This document shows positions 52,138 to 64,000 of a DNA stretch of 64,000 nt, one piece after another. Under the pieces are notes generated by a model, which did not search any database, was not told the DNA's origin, and saw only the letters and a list, made by a program, of their open reading frames with translations. The DNA lies in assembly GCF_024213555.1 (NCBI RefSeq), contig NZ_JANAVO010000002.1, positions 294,269 through 358,268 on the forward strand. Direction: 5' to 3'. The position numbers and the translations under genes are program-made. Each line of letters begins with the position of its first letter. The first letter of the stretch is position 1. The stretch comes from Allokutzneria sp. A3M-2-11 16 (GTDB lineage Bacteria; Actinomycetota; Actinomycetes; Mycobacteriales; Pseudonocardiaceae).

Positions 52138-52502
52138 AGGTTCCCCTCCCCACACAACTGGATCAGAGGAAGGAAGAAGAGCCGAAGTACCAACGGGTGA
52201 TTCCCCTGCGCCCCAACGGTTCCAGGGCGTAACAACCCCAGAAACTCAACCAGGGCATTCGAGCACCGTCCAAAGTGGACTAACATCAAGTCACAAAAAC
52301 CCAGGCGCACCAACAAAAACAAGAACAAGAACGCAAGCCGCAGCTGGAACGGTCGACTTTACCTGGGGTGCGCGTGCCATACGCTCATCGCGAGGGCCGG
52401 GGTTCCATCCCGTGCCCCTGAAAGGCCCAAGGGCACGCGCAAGGGACCCCAGGTCAAGTCGACCCCCGCTGGTACCGGCGCAAGCTGGAAGCCCAGCGCA
52501 AA
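52138..52502. other. Gene-free stretch with A-rich segment and long hairpin
   Basis: Between the DUF222-HNH start and the end of the GMC gene. It contains an A-rich stretch (about 52290-52335) and the hairpin at 52351-52464; on the minus strand this becomes a hairpin followed by T-rich DNA. No coding signal. Confidence 0.6.
52351..52464 (-). terminator. Long imperfect hairpin downstream of the choline operon
   Basis: Left arm GGTCGACTTTACCTGGGGT plus GCGCGTGCC (52351-52378) pairs with 52432-52464 (GGCACGCGC, a short bulge, then ACCCCAGGTCAAGTCGACC) around a loop of about 53 nt. On the minus strand it follows the GMC stop and precedes a T-rich run, fitting a terminator. The size also fits a dispersed element. 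Confidence 0.5.
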
Positions 52503-54038
52503 CTAGCAGCCACGCACAAGATCAGCGCACTTCTCCCCGATCATCATCGTCGTGATGCACGGATTCACCGCGATGAGAAACGGCATCACGGACCCGTCAG
52601 CCACCCGCAGCCCCGAAACCCCCTTCACCCGCAGCTCCGGGTCCAACGGCGATCCCGCGTCCACCCCCATCCGCACGGTCGACGAAGGGTGGTACACCGT
52701 GTTGTGCGTCTTGCGGATGTAGTCCAGCAGCTCGTCATCCGACCGCACGTCCGGCCCGGGCGCCAGTTCCGTCCCGGCCCAGGGCGCCATCGGCTCCTGC
52801 GAAACGATCTCACGCGCCAGCCGAAGCCCGTGAGTCATCACGCGGATGTCGTGCTCGTGCGTGAAGTAGCGGGGATCGACCAGCGGGCGATCGCGATAAT
52901 CGGTGCTCTGCAAGCGAACGGTGCCCAGCGACCGGCTGCGGGTCACGTTCGGAGTGAGGCAGAAGCCGTTCTCCGTCGTGGGATAGCCGTGCCGCGCGGT
53001 GTTGAGGTCGAAGGGCACGGAGCCGTAGTGGAACATCAGGTCGGGCCGATCGAGGCCGTCCTGAGTCGTGGTGAAGATGCCGATCTCCCACCACTGCGTG
53101 GATTCCGTGGGCATGGGGCGCTTGGCTTCCCACTGGATCACGCCCTCGGGATGGTCCTGGAAGTTCTCGCCGACGCCGGGTGAGTCGACAACGACATCGA
53201 TGCCAAACGAGCGGAGGTGCTCGGCGGGGCCGATTCCGGAGAGCATCAACAGTTTCGGGCTCTCGATCGCGCCGCAGCTGACGATGACCTCGCGGCGCGC
53301 GGAAGCGGTCAACGTGTGCAGCAGGTCGGGCGCCAGGTACTCGACACCGGTGCAGCGGCCGGAGGAGATCACGAGCTTCTTGGCGCGGACCCCGGTGCGC
53401 ACTTCGAGGTTGCGCCGCGTGCCCACGATCGGGTGCAGGTACGCTGCCGAGGCGGAGGAGCGGTTGTTGGCCGCGTCGGCGTTGATCTGGAACCAGTTCG
53501 CCCCGTTGGTCACCGTCGTGCCGGAGTTGAACTCGGCGCGCGGAATGCCCGCCGCCGAGCACGCCTCCAGCAGCGCGGCGCCGCACGGGTCGGCGGACTT
53601 GATGCCGCGGATCTGCACGGGACCGGAGCGACCGTGGTGCTCGCCCGGCCCGTCGTTGGTCTCCAAGCGTTGGTACAGCGGAAAAACTTCCGCCGCGCTC
53701 CACCCGGTGCAGCCGTTCGCCGCCCACTCGTCCAGGTCCTCGGCCGGAGCCCAGAACGCGATGCACGAGTTGTGCGATGAGCACCCGCCGAGCACCTTGG
53801 CCCGCGCGTGCCGCATGAACGAGTTGCCGTTGTCCTGCTCCTGCACCGGGTAGTCCCAGTCGTAGCCGGACTCCAGCAGTGCCATCCAGCGGTCCAGCCG
53901 CAGGATCGCGTCATCGTCCACATCGGACGGTCCGGCCTCCAGGAGGCAGACCGTGACGTCCGGGTCCTCCGAGAGCCGCGCCGCCAGCACCGATCCCGCG
54001 GTGCCACCGCCGACGATGACGTAGTCGAACTCGCTCAC
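52503..54038 (-). CDS. GMC oxidoreductase, choline dehydrogenase/oxidase-like
   Basis: FAD enzyme of 511 residues: FDYVIVGGGTAGSVLAARLS (FAD site), GGCSSHNSCIAFWAP (GMC motif 1), SCGAIESPKLLMLSGIGPAE (motif 2), catalytic region NTVYHPSSTVRMG (His) and AVNPCITTMMIGEKCADLV (Asn). With the neighbouring aldehyde dehydrogenase and permease it should oxidise choline to betaine aldehyde and perhaps betaine. Dehydrogenase or oxidase type cannot be told from sequence. GTG 54038 follows GGAGGAG and overlaps the permease stop (GTGA). Last gene of the catabolic locus. Confidence 0.87.
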   Translation of the reverse strand: MSEFDYVIVGGGTAGSVLAARLSEDPDVTVCLLEAGPSDVDDDAILRLDRWMALLESGYDWDYPVQEQDNGNSFMRHARAKVLGGCSSHNSCIAFWAPAEDLDEWAANGCTGWSAAEVFPLYQRLETNDGPGEHHGRSGPVQIRGIKSADPCGAALLEACSAAGIPRAEFNSGTTVTNGANWFQINADAANNRSSASAAYLHPIVGTRRNLEVRTGVRAKKLVISSGRCTGVEYLAPDLLHTLTASARREVIVSCGAIESPKLLMLSGIGPAEHLRSFGIDVVVDSPGVGENFQDHPEGVIQWEAKRPMPTESTQWWEIGIFTTTQDGLDRPDLMFHYGSVPFDLNTARHGYPTTENGFCLTPNVTRSRSLGTVRLQSTDYRDRPLVDPRYFTHEHDIRVMTHGLRLAREIVSQEPMAPWAGTELAPGPDVRSDDELLDYIRKTHNTVYHPSSTVRMGVDAGSPLDPELRVKGVSGLRVADGSVMPFLIAVNPCITTMMIGEKCADLVRGC

Positions 54039-55540
54039 GACGGCTCCTCCGCTGCTGTGTACGCGTTCTCCGGGCGCACACCGGTCTTGTGCCGCAACGC
54101 GAACCAGTAGTAGGCGAAGCCGAGCACGGCCACGCCGCCGACGAACAGGAACGCGCCCCACCGCAGGTACCAGTGGAACGGCTCGGTCGGGTTGTAGATG
54201 GCCTGGCGGGGCAGCAGCAGGTTGACCGTCATCCCGGCGCCCCACAAGATCGCCAGGACGTTGACCGGGATTCCCCAGCGCCCCAACGAGAAGCCCGCGG
54301 GTTGCCACCGGCCGCGGATGCGCGCGACCAGCATCGGCACGGTCACCATCAGGTACGCGATGTAGATCATGATGATCGCGATGCTGGTGATCACCGCGAA
54401 GATCTGCGGCTGGCCGACGTTGACCACCAGGACGCCGACCGCGAGCAGGCCGGTGATCACCGCGGGGGCGACCGGGGTGCCGAAGCGCGGGCTCACCCTG
54501 GCCAGCAGCCCGGCGGCGGGCAGGTTGTTGTCCCTGGCCATGGCGAAGGCCATCCGGATGCTCGCGGTCTGCACGGCGAGCACGCACACGGTGATCGCGA
54601 CGACCACCGCCCACAGGAAGATCGTGCCGAGCGTCGAACCGAGCACGTCGAGCAGGATGAACTGCAACCCGGTCGTCGTCAGCTCGGGCGCGTTGATGTC
54701 CTTGGCCGCCATCAACGCGAACAGCAGGATCAACCCGCCGAGCACGAACGAGGCGATCAGCGCGCGCAGGATCGCCTTCGGCGCGTTCTTGCGCGGGTTG
54801 AGCGACTCCTCCCCCAGGGACGCCGCGGTGTCGTAGCCGTACATGACGTACGCGGAGGCCAGCGACGCGGTCAGGAACGCGCCGAGGTACCCGAGCGGTT
54901 GCCCGGCGCCCGCGCCCTGGGTCTCGGTGACCACCTCCGGGCCCCGGGTGATGTTGGCCGCCAGCACGATGATCAGCAGCACGGCGGCGATCAGCTCGAT
55001 GAGCACGCCCGCGCTGTTGATCCGCGCCATCAGCTTCACCCCGAAGGCGTTGACCAGGGTGGTGAACAGGATCAGCAGCGCGCCGAGCAGCACCGCGTTG
55101 GTGGCGGCGTCGGTCGGGTTGCTCCCGGAGCCGACGAGCTGGAACGCCGAGGAGATCTGCGGCAGCGTCTGCTGGTAGGCCAGCGCGACCGCGGCGATGG
55201 TGGTGATCGAGGCGATCAGCATCATCCACCCGGCCAGCCACGCCACGTGCGGGTTGCTCAGCCGTTTCGTCCAGTTGTAGACCGAACCCGCGACCGGGTA
55301 GGTGCCCGCCAGCTCCGCGAAGCACAGCGCCACCATCAGCTGGCCGACGAAGACCATCGGCCACGACCACCAGTACGCCGGGCCGCCGTGCGCCATGCCC
55401 AGGTAGAACAGCTGGAACGTGCCGGTGAGGATGGAGATGTAGCTGATCCCCGCCGCGAAGGTGTGGAAGATGCCCAGTGTGCGTTTGAGCTCCTGCTTGT
55501 AGCCGAACTGCGCGAGCCCCGTGTCCTCTGCCTGTGCCAT
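54035..55540 (-). CDS. APC-family permease, probable choline/betaine uptake
   Basis: Membrane transporter of 501 residues with about 12 helices: LGIFHTFAAGISYISILTGT in helix 1, LAGTYPVAGSVYNWTKRLSN, YGYDTAASLGEESLNPRKNA, FAMARDNNLPAAGLLARVSP. These are amino-acid/choline permease motifs (APC type, similar to eukaryotic choline and GABA permeases). Its place between the choline enzyme and betaine-aldehyde dehydrogenase points to choline. ATG 55540 follows GGGAGG, 20 bp after the dehydrogenase stop; its stop overlaps the GMC start. Confidence 0.88.
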   Translation of the reverse strand: MAQAEDTGLAQFGYKQELKRTLGIFHTFAAGISYISILTGTFQLFYLGMAHGGPAYWWSWPMVFVGQLMVALCFAELAGTYPVAGSVYNWTKRLSNPHVAWLAGWMMLIASITTIAAVALAYQQTLPQISSAFQLVGSGSNPTDAATNAVLLGALLILFTTLVNAFGVKLMARINSAGVLIELIAAVLLIIVLAANITRGPEVVTETQGAGAGQPLGYLGAFLTASLASAYVMYGYDTAASLGEESLNPRKNAPKAILRALIASFVLGGLILLFALMAAKDINAPELTTTGLQFILLDVLGSTLGTIFLWAVVVAITVCVLAVQTASIRMAFAMARDNNLPAAGLLARVSPRFGTPVAPAVITGLLAVGVLVVNVGQPQIFAVITSIAIIMIYIAYLMVTVPMLVARIRGRWQPAGFSLGRWGIPVNVLAILWGAGMTVNLLLPRQAIYNPTEPFHWYLRWGAFLFVGGVAVLGFAYYWFALRHKTGVRPENAYTAAEEPS

Positions 55541-55560
55541 GTGGTCCCTCCCGGTCAGGG

Positions 55561-57021
55561 TCAGTTCCCGGCGAACCAGTTCTGCGGTTCCGGGCGGAGG
55601 TTCTGCCAGATGTGCTTGGTCTCCCGGTACTCGTCGAGCCCGCTGGGGCCCAGTTCCCTGCCGACACCGGAACGCTTGAAACCGCCCCATTCCGCCTGTG
55701 GCACATAGGGGTGGTAGTCGTTGATCCACACGGTCCCGTGCCGCAGCCGCGCCGCGACCCGTTGGGCCCGGCCCGCGTCGCTGGTCCACACCGCCCCGGC
55801 GAGGCCGTAGTCAGTGTCGTTGCCGATCCGCACCGCGTCGTCCTCGTCGGTGAACCGCTCGACGGTCAGCACCGGACCGAAGGACTCATCCCGCAGCGCC
55901 GACATGCCGGATCGGCATTCGTCCAGAATCGTTGGCGGGTAATAGAAACCCGGCCCTTCCGGCACGACTCCGCCGCAGCGCAGCACGGCGCCCTCCGCGA
56001 TGCCGTTGGCCACATAGGCTTCGACCTTGGCGCGGTGCGCCTCAGAGATCAGCGGACCCGTCTCGGCCTTCTCGTCGAACGGACCGCCGAGCCGGATCGT
56101 CGAGGCCCGGCGGACCAGTTCGTCCACGAAGCGGTCGTGCAGCTCGTCCTGGACGATCAGCCGCGCGCCCGCGGAGCAGACCTGGCCGGAGTGCAGGAAG
56201 ATCGCGGTCAGCGCGTAGTCGACGGCCGTCTCGAAGTCCGCGTCGGCGAAGACGATGTTGGGGTTCTTCCCGCCCAGCTCCAGCGCGACCTTCTTCACCG
56301 TCGCCGCAGCGGCGGCCATGATCCGCTGTCCGGTCGCCAGGCCGCCGGTGAACGACACTAGGTCGACGTCGGGATGCTCGGACAGCGGCGCGCCCGCCTC
56401 GGGTCCCGCTCCCAGCACCAGGTTCGCCACCCCGGGTGGCAGCCCCGCCTCCTCCAGCAGGCGCATCAGCAGGATCGCGGTCGAGGGCGTCAGCTCACTG
56501 GGCTTGAGCACGAACGTGCAGCCCGCCGCGAGCGCGGGCGCGACCTTCCACGAGGTCTGCAACAGCGGGTAGTTCCACGGCGTGATGAGCCCGCACACCC
56601 CGATGGGCTCGTGCACGACCCGGCTCAGCACATCGGGGTTGCCCGCGTCGACCACGCGCCCCGACTCCGCCCCGACCCGCGTCGCGAAGTAGCGGAAGCA
56701 GGCGGTGACGTCGTCGATGTCGTACTCGCTCTCCACCAGGCGTTTGCCGGTGTCCAGCGATTCCGCGCGGGCGAGCTCCGCCTTGTCGCGCTGGAGCAGG
56801 TCCGCGACCTTCAGCAGCAGCGCGGCGCGCTCGGACGCGGGCGTCCGCGGCCAGGGCCCGGTGTCGAAAGCCGTTCTGGCCGCGGCGATCGCGGCCTCGG
56901 TGTCCGCGCGCGTCGCTTCGTCCACAGTGGACACGACGGCGTGGTCGGCCGGGCACCGGATCTCGCGCCGCCCACCGGCGCGGGCCGACTCCCACCTGCC
57001 GCCGATGTACAGCTCAGGCAT
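55561..57021 (-). CDS. betB: Betaine-aldehyde dehydrogenase
   Basis: NAD-dependent aldehyde dehydrogenase of 486 residues with catalytic Glu248 (LELGGKNP) and Cys282 (SGQVCSAGARL), the conserved Asn in TPWNYP and the family terminus HIWQNLRPEPQNWF typical of betaine-aldehyde dehydrogenases. The cofactor motif reads FTGGLATG, with Gly227 where Ser is usual. It converts betaine aldehyde to glycine betaine. It is followed within 20 bp by the permease. Upstream (57022-57225) lie the 53-bp repeat and a repeat end, so it may have its own promoter. Confidence 0.9.
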   Translation of the reverse strand: MPELYIGGRWESARAGGRREIRCPADHAVVSTVDEATRADTEAAIAAARTAFDTGPWPRTPASERAALLLKVADLLQRDKAELARAESLDTGKRLVESEYDIDDVTACFRYFATRVGAESGRVVDAGNPDVLSRVVHEPIGVCGLITPWNYPLLQTSWKVAPALAAGCTFVLKPSELTPSTAILLMRLLEEAGLPPGVANLVLGAGPEAGAPLSEHPDVDLVSFTGGLATGQRIMAAAAATVKKVALELGGKNPNIVFADADFETAVDYALTAIFLHSGQVCSAGARLIVQDELHDRFVDELVRRASTIRLGGPFDEKAETGPLISEAHRAKVEAYVANGIAEGAVLRCGGVVPEGPGFYYPPTILDECRSGMSALRDESFGPVLTVERFTDEDDAVRIGNDTDYGLAGAVWTSDAGRAQRVAARLRHGTVWINDYHPYVPQAEWGGFKRSGVGRELGPSGLDEYRETKHIWQNLRPEPQNWFAGN

Positions 57022-57123
57022 CGGAGGTCCCTTCTTCCGAGTGATCCGACCCTAACCCACCGATCGACCCCCCGCCCCGGCCGAACGAAGCCTCCCGCCC
57101 CGCCCCTCAACCGCCGGGGTTAC

Positions 57124-57176
57124 GTACCCAATGTGGTTTTGGTTACGTCTGACGAAACAAATGTCACATTGGGTAC
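57124..57176. repeat. 53-bp palindromic repeat, intergenic copy
   Basis: Terminal 12-bp inverted repeats (GTACCCAATGTG and reverse complement) around a core that matches, in reverse orientation, the copy inside the PelG-like gene at 19842-19894 with 4 mismatches in 53. It lies between the Rieske and betaine-aldehyde dehydrogenase genes. Confidence 0.88.
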
Positions 57177-57198
57177 ATAAGCGCGGCGGGGGTGAGGG

Positions 57199-57214
57199 GT
57201 ACTTGAAGACCGGC
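57199..57214. repeat. Single end of the GTCTTCAAGTAC repeat family
   Basis: GTACTTGAAGACCGGC is the exact reverse complement of the left end of the element at 32373-32388. Only one end is present, 22 bp after the 53-bp repeat, so it may be a broken or solo end. Confidence 0.65.
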
Positions 57215-57225
57215 GAACGTGACGA

Positions 57226-58338
57226 CTATCGGTTGTCAGCCGTCCGTTCGACCACCCACTTGTGGAACTCCCCGATGTGGTGCTCGCTCGGCACCAGCAC
57301 GCCGCCGGAGCGGTAGGCACGCGAGTCCATCGCGGGCTGGCACCGCTCGCACGCGTCGAAGTCCTGCTGGTTCACCCGGTGGAACAGTTCGACCGAGCGC
57401 GAGACGTCGCGACCCGAACGCACGACCTCCGGCGAGTACAGCCAGTCGCACTCCACCACCGTGCGGTCGGTCGCGAGCGGGAACATCCGGTGGACGATGA
57501 TGTGGTCGGGCACCATGTTCACGAACACCTGCGGCTTGATGGTGATCGCGTAGTACCGGCGGTCCTGTTCGTCGGCGATCCCGGGAAGCCGCCCGAAACC
57601 CTCGCTCCCGTCGACGGTGAACCCCTTGGCCTCCTCGGCGAACTCAGCGCCGTGGCCGACGTAGTACTGCGCGGCGTAGCCGTCTGCGAACTCCGGCAGC
57701 ACCTCGGTCAGTTCGGGGTGGATCGTCGCGCAGTGGTAGCACTCCATGAAGTTCTCGACGATCAGCTTCCAGTTCGCCCTGACGTCGTAGGTGATCCGCT
57801 TCCCCAAGGTCAGGTCGGCGACCTGGTAGCGGTCAAGGGATTCCTCGTCGCCGAGCCGGTCGACGACCTCGCGCAGCACGGTGTCCTCGAACGACGGCGG
57901 TTCCTCGGCCAGGCACACCCACACGTAGCCGAGCCATTCCCGCAGGTGCGCGCCGACCAGGCCGTAGGCCGTGCGGTCGATGTCGGGCATCTTCGTCAGG
58001 TTCGGCGCCGCGATCAGCTTGCCGTCCAGGTCGTAGGTCCACGCGTGGTACGGACATTGGAAGTTGCGCCGCACCTCGCCGGTCTCCTGGACGCAGAGCT
58101 TCGCGCCGCGGTGGCGGCAGATGTTGAGGAACGCGCGCAGTCCGCCGGAGCGGTTGCGGGTGATGATCACGCTCTCTCGTCCTATTTGGACAGTCCGGAA
58201 AGCGCCGGGCTTGGCCAGTTCGTCGACCCTGATCGCGCAGAACCACATCCGCTCGAAGATGCGCTCCTGCTCGCGGCGGAAGGTCTCGGGGTCGGTGTAG
58301 TCGCGGCCGGGCAGGGTGGGGATCAGCGAAGAGGTCAC
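57226..58338 (-). CDS. Rieske oxygenase, GbcA-like glycine betaine demethylase
   Basis: Rieske non-haem iron oxygenase alpha subunit of 370 residues. The [2Fe-2S] ligands are Cys74/His76 (CRH) and Cys95/His98 (CPYH); the mononuclear iron site is in [16 protein letters not shown] (His202, His207) with a later Asp. The family includes GbcA, which demethylates glycine betaine to dimethylglycine and formaldehyde. A GbcB-type reductase is needed but none is in the window. GTG 58338 follows AGGAG and overlaps the sarcosine oxidase stop. Confidence 0.9.
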   Translation of the reverse strand: MTSSLIPTLPGRDYTDPETFRREQERIFERMWFCAIRVDELAKPGAFRTVQIGRESVIITRNRSGGLRAFLNICRHRGAKLCVQETGEVRRNFQCPYHAWTYDLDGKLIAAPNLTKMPDIDRTAYGLVGAHLREWLGYVWVCLAEEPPSFEDTVLREVVDRLGDEESLDRYQVADLTLGKRITYDVRANWKLIVENFMECYHCATIHPELTEVLPEFADGYAAQYYVGHGAEFAEEAKGFTVDGSEGFGRLPGIADEQDRRYYAITIKPQVFVNMVPDHIIVHRMFPLATDRTVVECDWLYSPEVVRSGRDVSRSVELFHRVNQQDFDACERCQPAMDSRAYRSGGVLVPSEHHIGEFHKWVVERTADNR

Positions 58339-59465
58339 GTGAAACTCCTGCGAGGGTCGAACAGCGCGATCGGGTGCTCGGTGCGGCCGGTCAGGGCGAG
58401 GTCGGCCAGGATCTCGCCGACGACGGGCACGAACTTGAAGCCGTGCCCGGAGAACCCGCAGGCGACGGTGACCCGCTCGTGCCCGGGGTGGCGGGCGATC
58501 ACGAAGTGCTCGTCGGGCGTGGTGGTGTACATGCACGTGGCAGCGCGGAGAAACCGGCCGGGCAGGTTGGGGATGCACGCGGCCATGTGCCCGGCCATCG
58601 CGTCGATCTCCTCCTGGTGCACCGTGCGGTCGATCGTCTCCGGCGTGCACAGAACGCCCTTGCGGAAGAACGCCACCTTCGCACCACCGGACGGCCCGTC
58701 GTGCGCCGGGAAGCCGTAGACCTGCACTCCGGCGGCGTCTTCCCAGATGTAGATGGGGTGGTGGCCGAAGTCGAACTGCTCGACGCCGCCCGCGGGCTCG
58801 AACCAGTACTGGATCTGGCGTTCGATGGCGAACGGCACGCCGAGGTCGGCCAGCAGCTCCGGCGCCCACGCCCCGGGGCAGATCACCAGCTCCCCCGCCT
58901 CGTACGACCCCTTCGCGGTGATCACTCGAACACCGTCCGAAGTGGACTCGAAGCGCAGCATCGGCTCTTCGAAGCGGATGTCGGCCTGCGCGGCGGCGAG
59001 CTGGAGGTGCGCCCTGACCGTCTCCTCAGGACGGACGAAGCCCGCTCTCCGCTCGTACAAAGCGACTTCGCCCGGCAGCGGGTTCAACGTCGGGAACCGC
59101 TTGCGAAGCTCCGCCGCGTCCAGCATCTCGTGCGGGAGATCCCATTCCTGCGCCGAAAGCAGGCTTCCCGCAACGGTTTTGCTCGACGGTGGGCCCACCA
59201 TCACGCCACCGGTCATCGACAGGACGTCGCGGCCGGTGTCGCGTTCGAGCTTCTCCCACAGCTCGTACGCGCGCAGCAGCAGCGGCACGTAGGCCGGGTC
59301 CTCGAAGTAGGACTGCCGGATGATCCGCGAGCCGCCGTGGCTGGAACCGTTGCTGTGCGCGGGGCCGAACTTCTCCAGGCCGAGCACCCGCGCTCCCCTG
59401 TTCGCCAGGTGGTGCGCGGCGGCGCTGCCCATGCCGCCCAGCCCGGCGACGATGACGTCGTACAT
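58335..59465 (-). CDS. Monomeric sarcosine oxidase-like FAD enzyme
   Basis: FAD protein of 376 residues of the monomeric sarcosine/N-methyltryptophan oxidase family: dinucleotide motif [31 protein letters not shown], and Cys311 in [13 protein letters not shown], the residue that covalently binds FAD in this family; GFSGHGFKF closes the FAD site. It should oxidise sarcosine to glycine, formaldehyde and peroxide. The second of two adjacent ATGs (59465) is used because GGAGG is then correctly spaced. It follows the dimethylglycine gene by 15 bp. Confidence 0.92.
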   Translation of the reverse strand: MYDVIVAGLGGMGSAAAHHLANRGARVLGLEKFGPAHSNGSSHGGSRIIRQSYFEDPAYVPLLLRAYELWEKLERDTGRDVLSMTGGVMVGPPSSKTVAGSLLSAQEWDLPHEMLDAAELRKRFPTLNPLPGEVALYERRAGFVRPEETVRAHLQLAAAQADIRFEEPMLRFESTSDGVRVITAKGSYEAGELVICPGAWAPELLADLGVPFAIERQIQYWFEPAGGVEQFDFGHHPIYIWEDAAGVQVYGFPAHDGPSGGAKVAFFRKGVLCTPETIDRTVHQEEIDAMAGHMAACIPNLPGRFLRAATCMYTTTPDEHFVIARHPGHERVTVACGFSGHGFKFVPVVGEILADLALTGRTEHPIALFDPRRSFT

Positions 59466-59480
59466 CATTCCTCCGACGAG

Positions 59481-62965
<3,485 letters not shown>

Positions 62966-63061
62966 TGGGCTCTCTCCGTTCCGTGCGGGATTTTCCGGTT
63001 TGAAGCACGTGCGAAGCGGGCATCGCGCGCACGCGCGCGCGATTGGACTAAAGGAAGGGTT

Positions 63062-63078
63062 GTTGCGCATGGCGCACG
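63062..63078. promoter_or_regulatory. TGCGC-ATG-GCGCA dyad, candidate IclR operator
   Basis: A perfect inverted repeat TGCGC/GCGCA with a 3-bp centre (63064-63076) lies in the 198-bp gap before the mycothiol dehydrogenase gene, about 100 bp upstream of its start. The site is well placed for the adjacent IclR regulator. Confidence 0.5.
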
Positions 63079-63163
63079 GTGTTGTGGAATTGGAGACACC
63101 ATGAGGGCGCGCCAAGGGCAGTGTCAAGCCCCGCTCGACCGCCTTAATGCGCTTGGAGCAGCG

Positions 63164-63946
63164 TCAGTTGAAGCCCATTCGGCGGGATGCCTCGACGCCC
63201 GCCTCGACGACCTGCCCGGTGATCTCGTCCAACCGCTGTTCGGTCAACCGGTAGGACGGCCCGGACACGCTGATCGCGCCGACCACGGTTCCGTCGTAGG
63301 AGCGAACGGGCGCCGCGGCCGCGTTCAGGCCGATCTCCAGTTCCTCGATCGAGAAGGCGCAGCCGCTCGCACGGATCTGCACCAGCTGCTCGCGCAGCGA
63401 CTTCGTCGAGGTCACGGTGTTGTCGGTGAACCTGGCCAGCGGGCGGGAGAGCGCGACGCGCAGCCGCTCCGGCGGCAGGAAGGCCAGCAGTATCTTGCCG
63501 CTGGACGTCGCGTGCAGCGGGGTGCGCCTGCCGACCCAGTTGTGGCTGGTCACCGCAGCGGACCCGCGGACCTGCGCGACGTTGACGGCGGCGTCGTGGT
63601 CGGCGATGGCGACGTTGACGGTCTCGCCGAGCTGCGCGGCGAGCTGTTCGCACACCGGCCGGGTCTCCTGCGACAGGTCCAACCGCGCGGCGGTCGCGCC
63701 GGCCAGTCGAACGATTCCGACCCCGAGCCGGTACTTGCCGCGGTCCCCGGCCTGCTCAACCAGCCCGCGGTGTTCCAGCACGCCCAGCAGGCGGAACGCG
63801 GTCGACTTGTGCACGCCCAGTTCGGTGGCCACCTCGGTCACCCCGGCCTCGCCGTGCTTGGCCAGGATCTCCAGGACGCTGACCGCCCGGTCCACGGACT
63901 GCACAGAGTTCGCGCCACTGCGGCCCGTCCCCGATCCGTTGACCAT
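63164..63946 (-). CDS. IclR-family regulator of the betaine locus
   Basis: Protein of 260 residues. The N-terminal winged helix (RAVSVLEILAKHGEAGVTEV, ATELGVHKSTAFRLLGVLEH, YRLGVGIVRL) is followed by the IclR effector domain (GRRTPLHATSSGKILLAFLP, FSIEELEIGLNAAAAPVRSY, VVGAISVSGPSYRLTEQRL). It sits directly upstream of, and in the same direction as, the betaine catabolic genes and most probably controls them in response to a pathway intermediate. Its own promoter lies at or beyond the window edge. Confidence 0.92.
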   Translation of the reverse strand: MVNGSGTGRSGANSVQSVDRAVSVLEILAKHGEAGVTEVATELGVHKSTAFRLLGVLEHRGLVEQAGDRGKYRLGVGIVRLAGATAARLDLSQETRPVCEQLAAQLGETVNVAIADHDAAVNVAQVRGSAAVTSHNWVGRRTPLHATSSGKILLAFLPPERLRVALSRPLARFTDNTVTSTKSLREQLVQIRASGCAFSIEELEIGLNAAAAPVRSYDGTVVGAISVSGPSYRLTEQRLDEITGQVVEAGVEASRRMGFN

Positions 63947-64000
63947 GCGCCCACCGTAGCCATGGGTGAGCGCACTGCTCCAGACGGGTCTCTTGACGCC

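Overview
The window is high-GC actinobacterial DNA with mostly GC-ending codons, many GTG starts and many 4-bp start/stop overlaps. A mycothiol-linked formaldehyde dehydrogenase, BTAD/AfsR-type regulators, a DUF222-HNH gene and short dispersed palindromic repeats suggest a filamentous actinomycete, probably of the Pseudonocardiaceae. That placement is inferred from gene content only. No rRNA, tRNA, CRISPR array, prophage or intact insertion sequence was seen.

Layout. 1-5.7 kb: signalling genes, namely a hybrid histidine kinase with near-identical HAMP repeats (cut by the window edge), a PAS-SpoIIE-HATPase-STAS protein and a lone STAS antagonist. 5.8-10.7 kb: a PepSY lipoprotein, a GNAT-like protein, an Imm1-like protein without a visible toxin, and a HelD/HelR RNA polymerase-clearing motor. 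10.8-15.5 kb: four tandem GT87/DUF2029 membrane mannosyltransferase paralogues, the fourth with an in-frame internal deletion; a fifth lies at 45-46 kb. A VKOR gene follows.

16.4-24.5 kb holds the most interesting locus: a seven-gene exopolysaccharide cluster. It encodes a secreted Agd3/PelA-like deacetylase, a PelF-like glycosyltransferase (three TTA codons), a PelG-like membrane protein carrying an in-frame copy of a 53-bp mobile repeat, a LegB-like nucleotide-sugar dehydratase, a sugar-1-phosphate nucleotidyltransferase, a second epimerase, and a spherulin-4 (GH114/GH135-like) protein. The toolkit resembles that of bacterial Pel and fungal galactosaminogalactan.

24.5-52.1 kb is mixed housekeeping and accessory DNA: a decayed IclR-like gene, VOC/AraC/HAD and a divergent ROK regulator, an MBL hydrolase, a large AfsR-like regulator, a GCS2 ligase, PucR, an ArsR-MFS pair, a GH5 cellulase, an NCS1 permease, peptide deformylase, Ohr, a TetR/quinone reductase pair with twin operators, an XRE/membrane pair, an ArsR-SRPBCC operon with twin operators, an MGT glycosyltransferase, a short BTAD regulator, a secreted protein and DUF222-HNH.

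52.5-64 kb is a choline and glycine-betaine catabolic locus, all on the minus strand: IclR, mycothiol-dependent formaldehyde dehydrogenase, dimethylglycine dehydrogenase, sarcosine oxidase, Rieske betaine demethylase, betaine-aldehyde dehydrogenase, APC permease and GMC choline oxidase/dehydrogenase. Together they convert choline to glycine and detoxify the formaldehyde released at each demethylation; the reductase partner of the Rieske enzyme is not in the window.

Three dispersed repeat families and an over-represented short palindrome (TCCNNNGTGGA type) are scattered through the window, in places inside genes.
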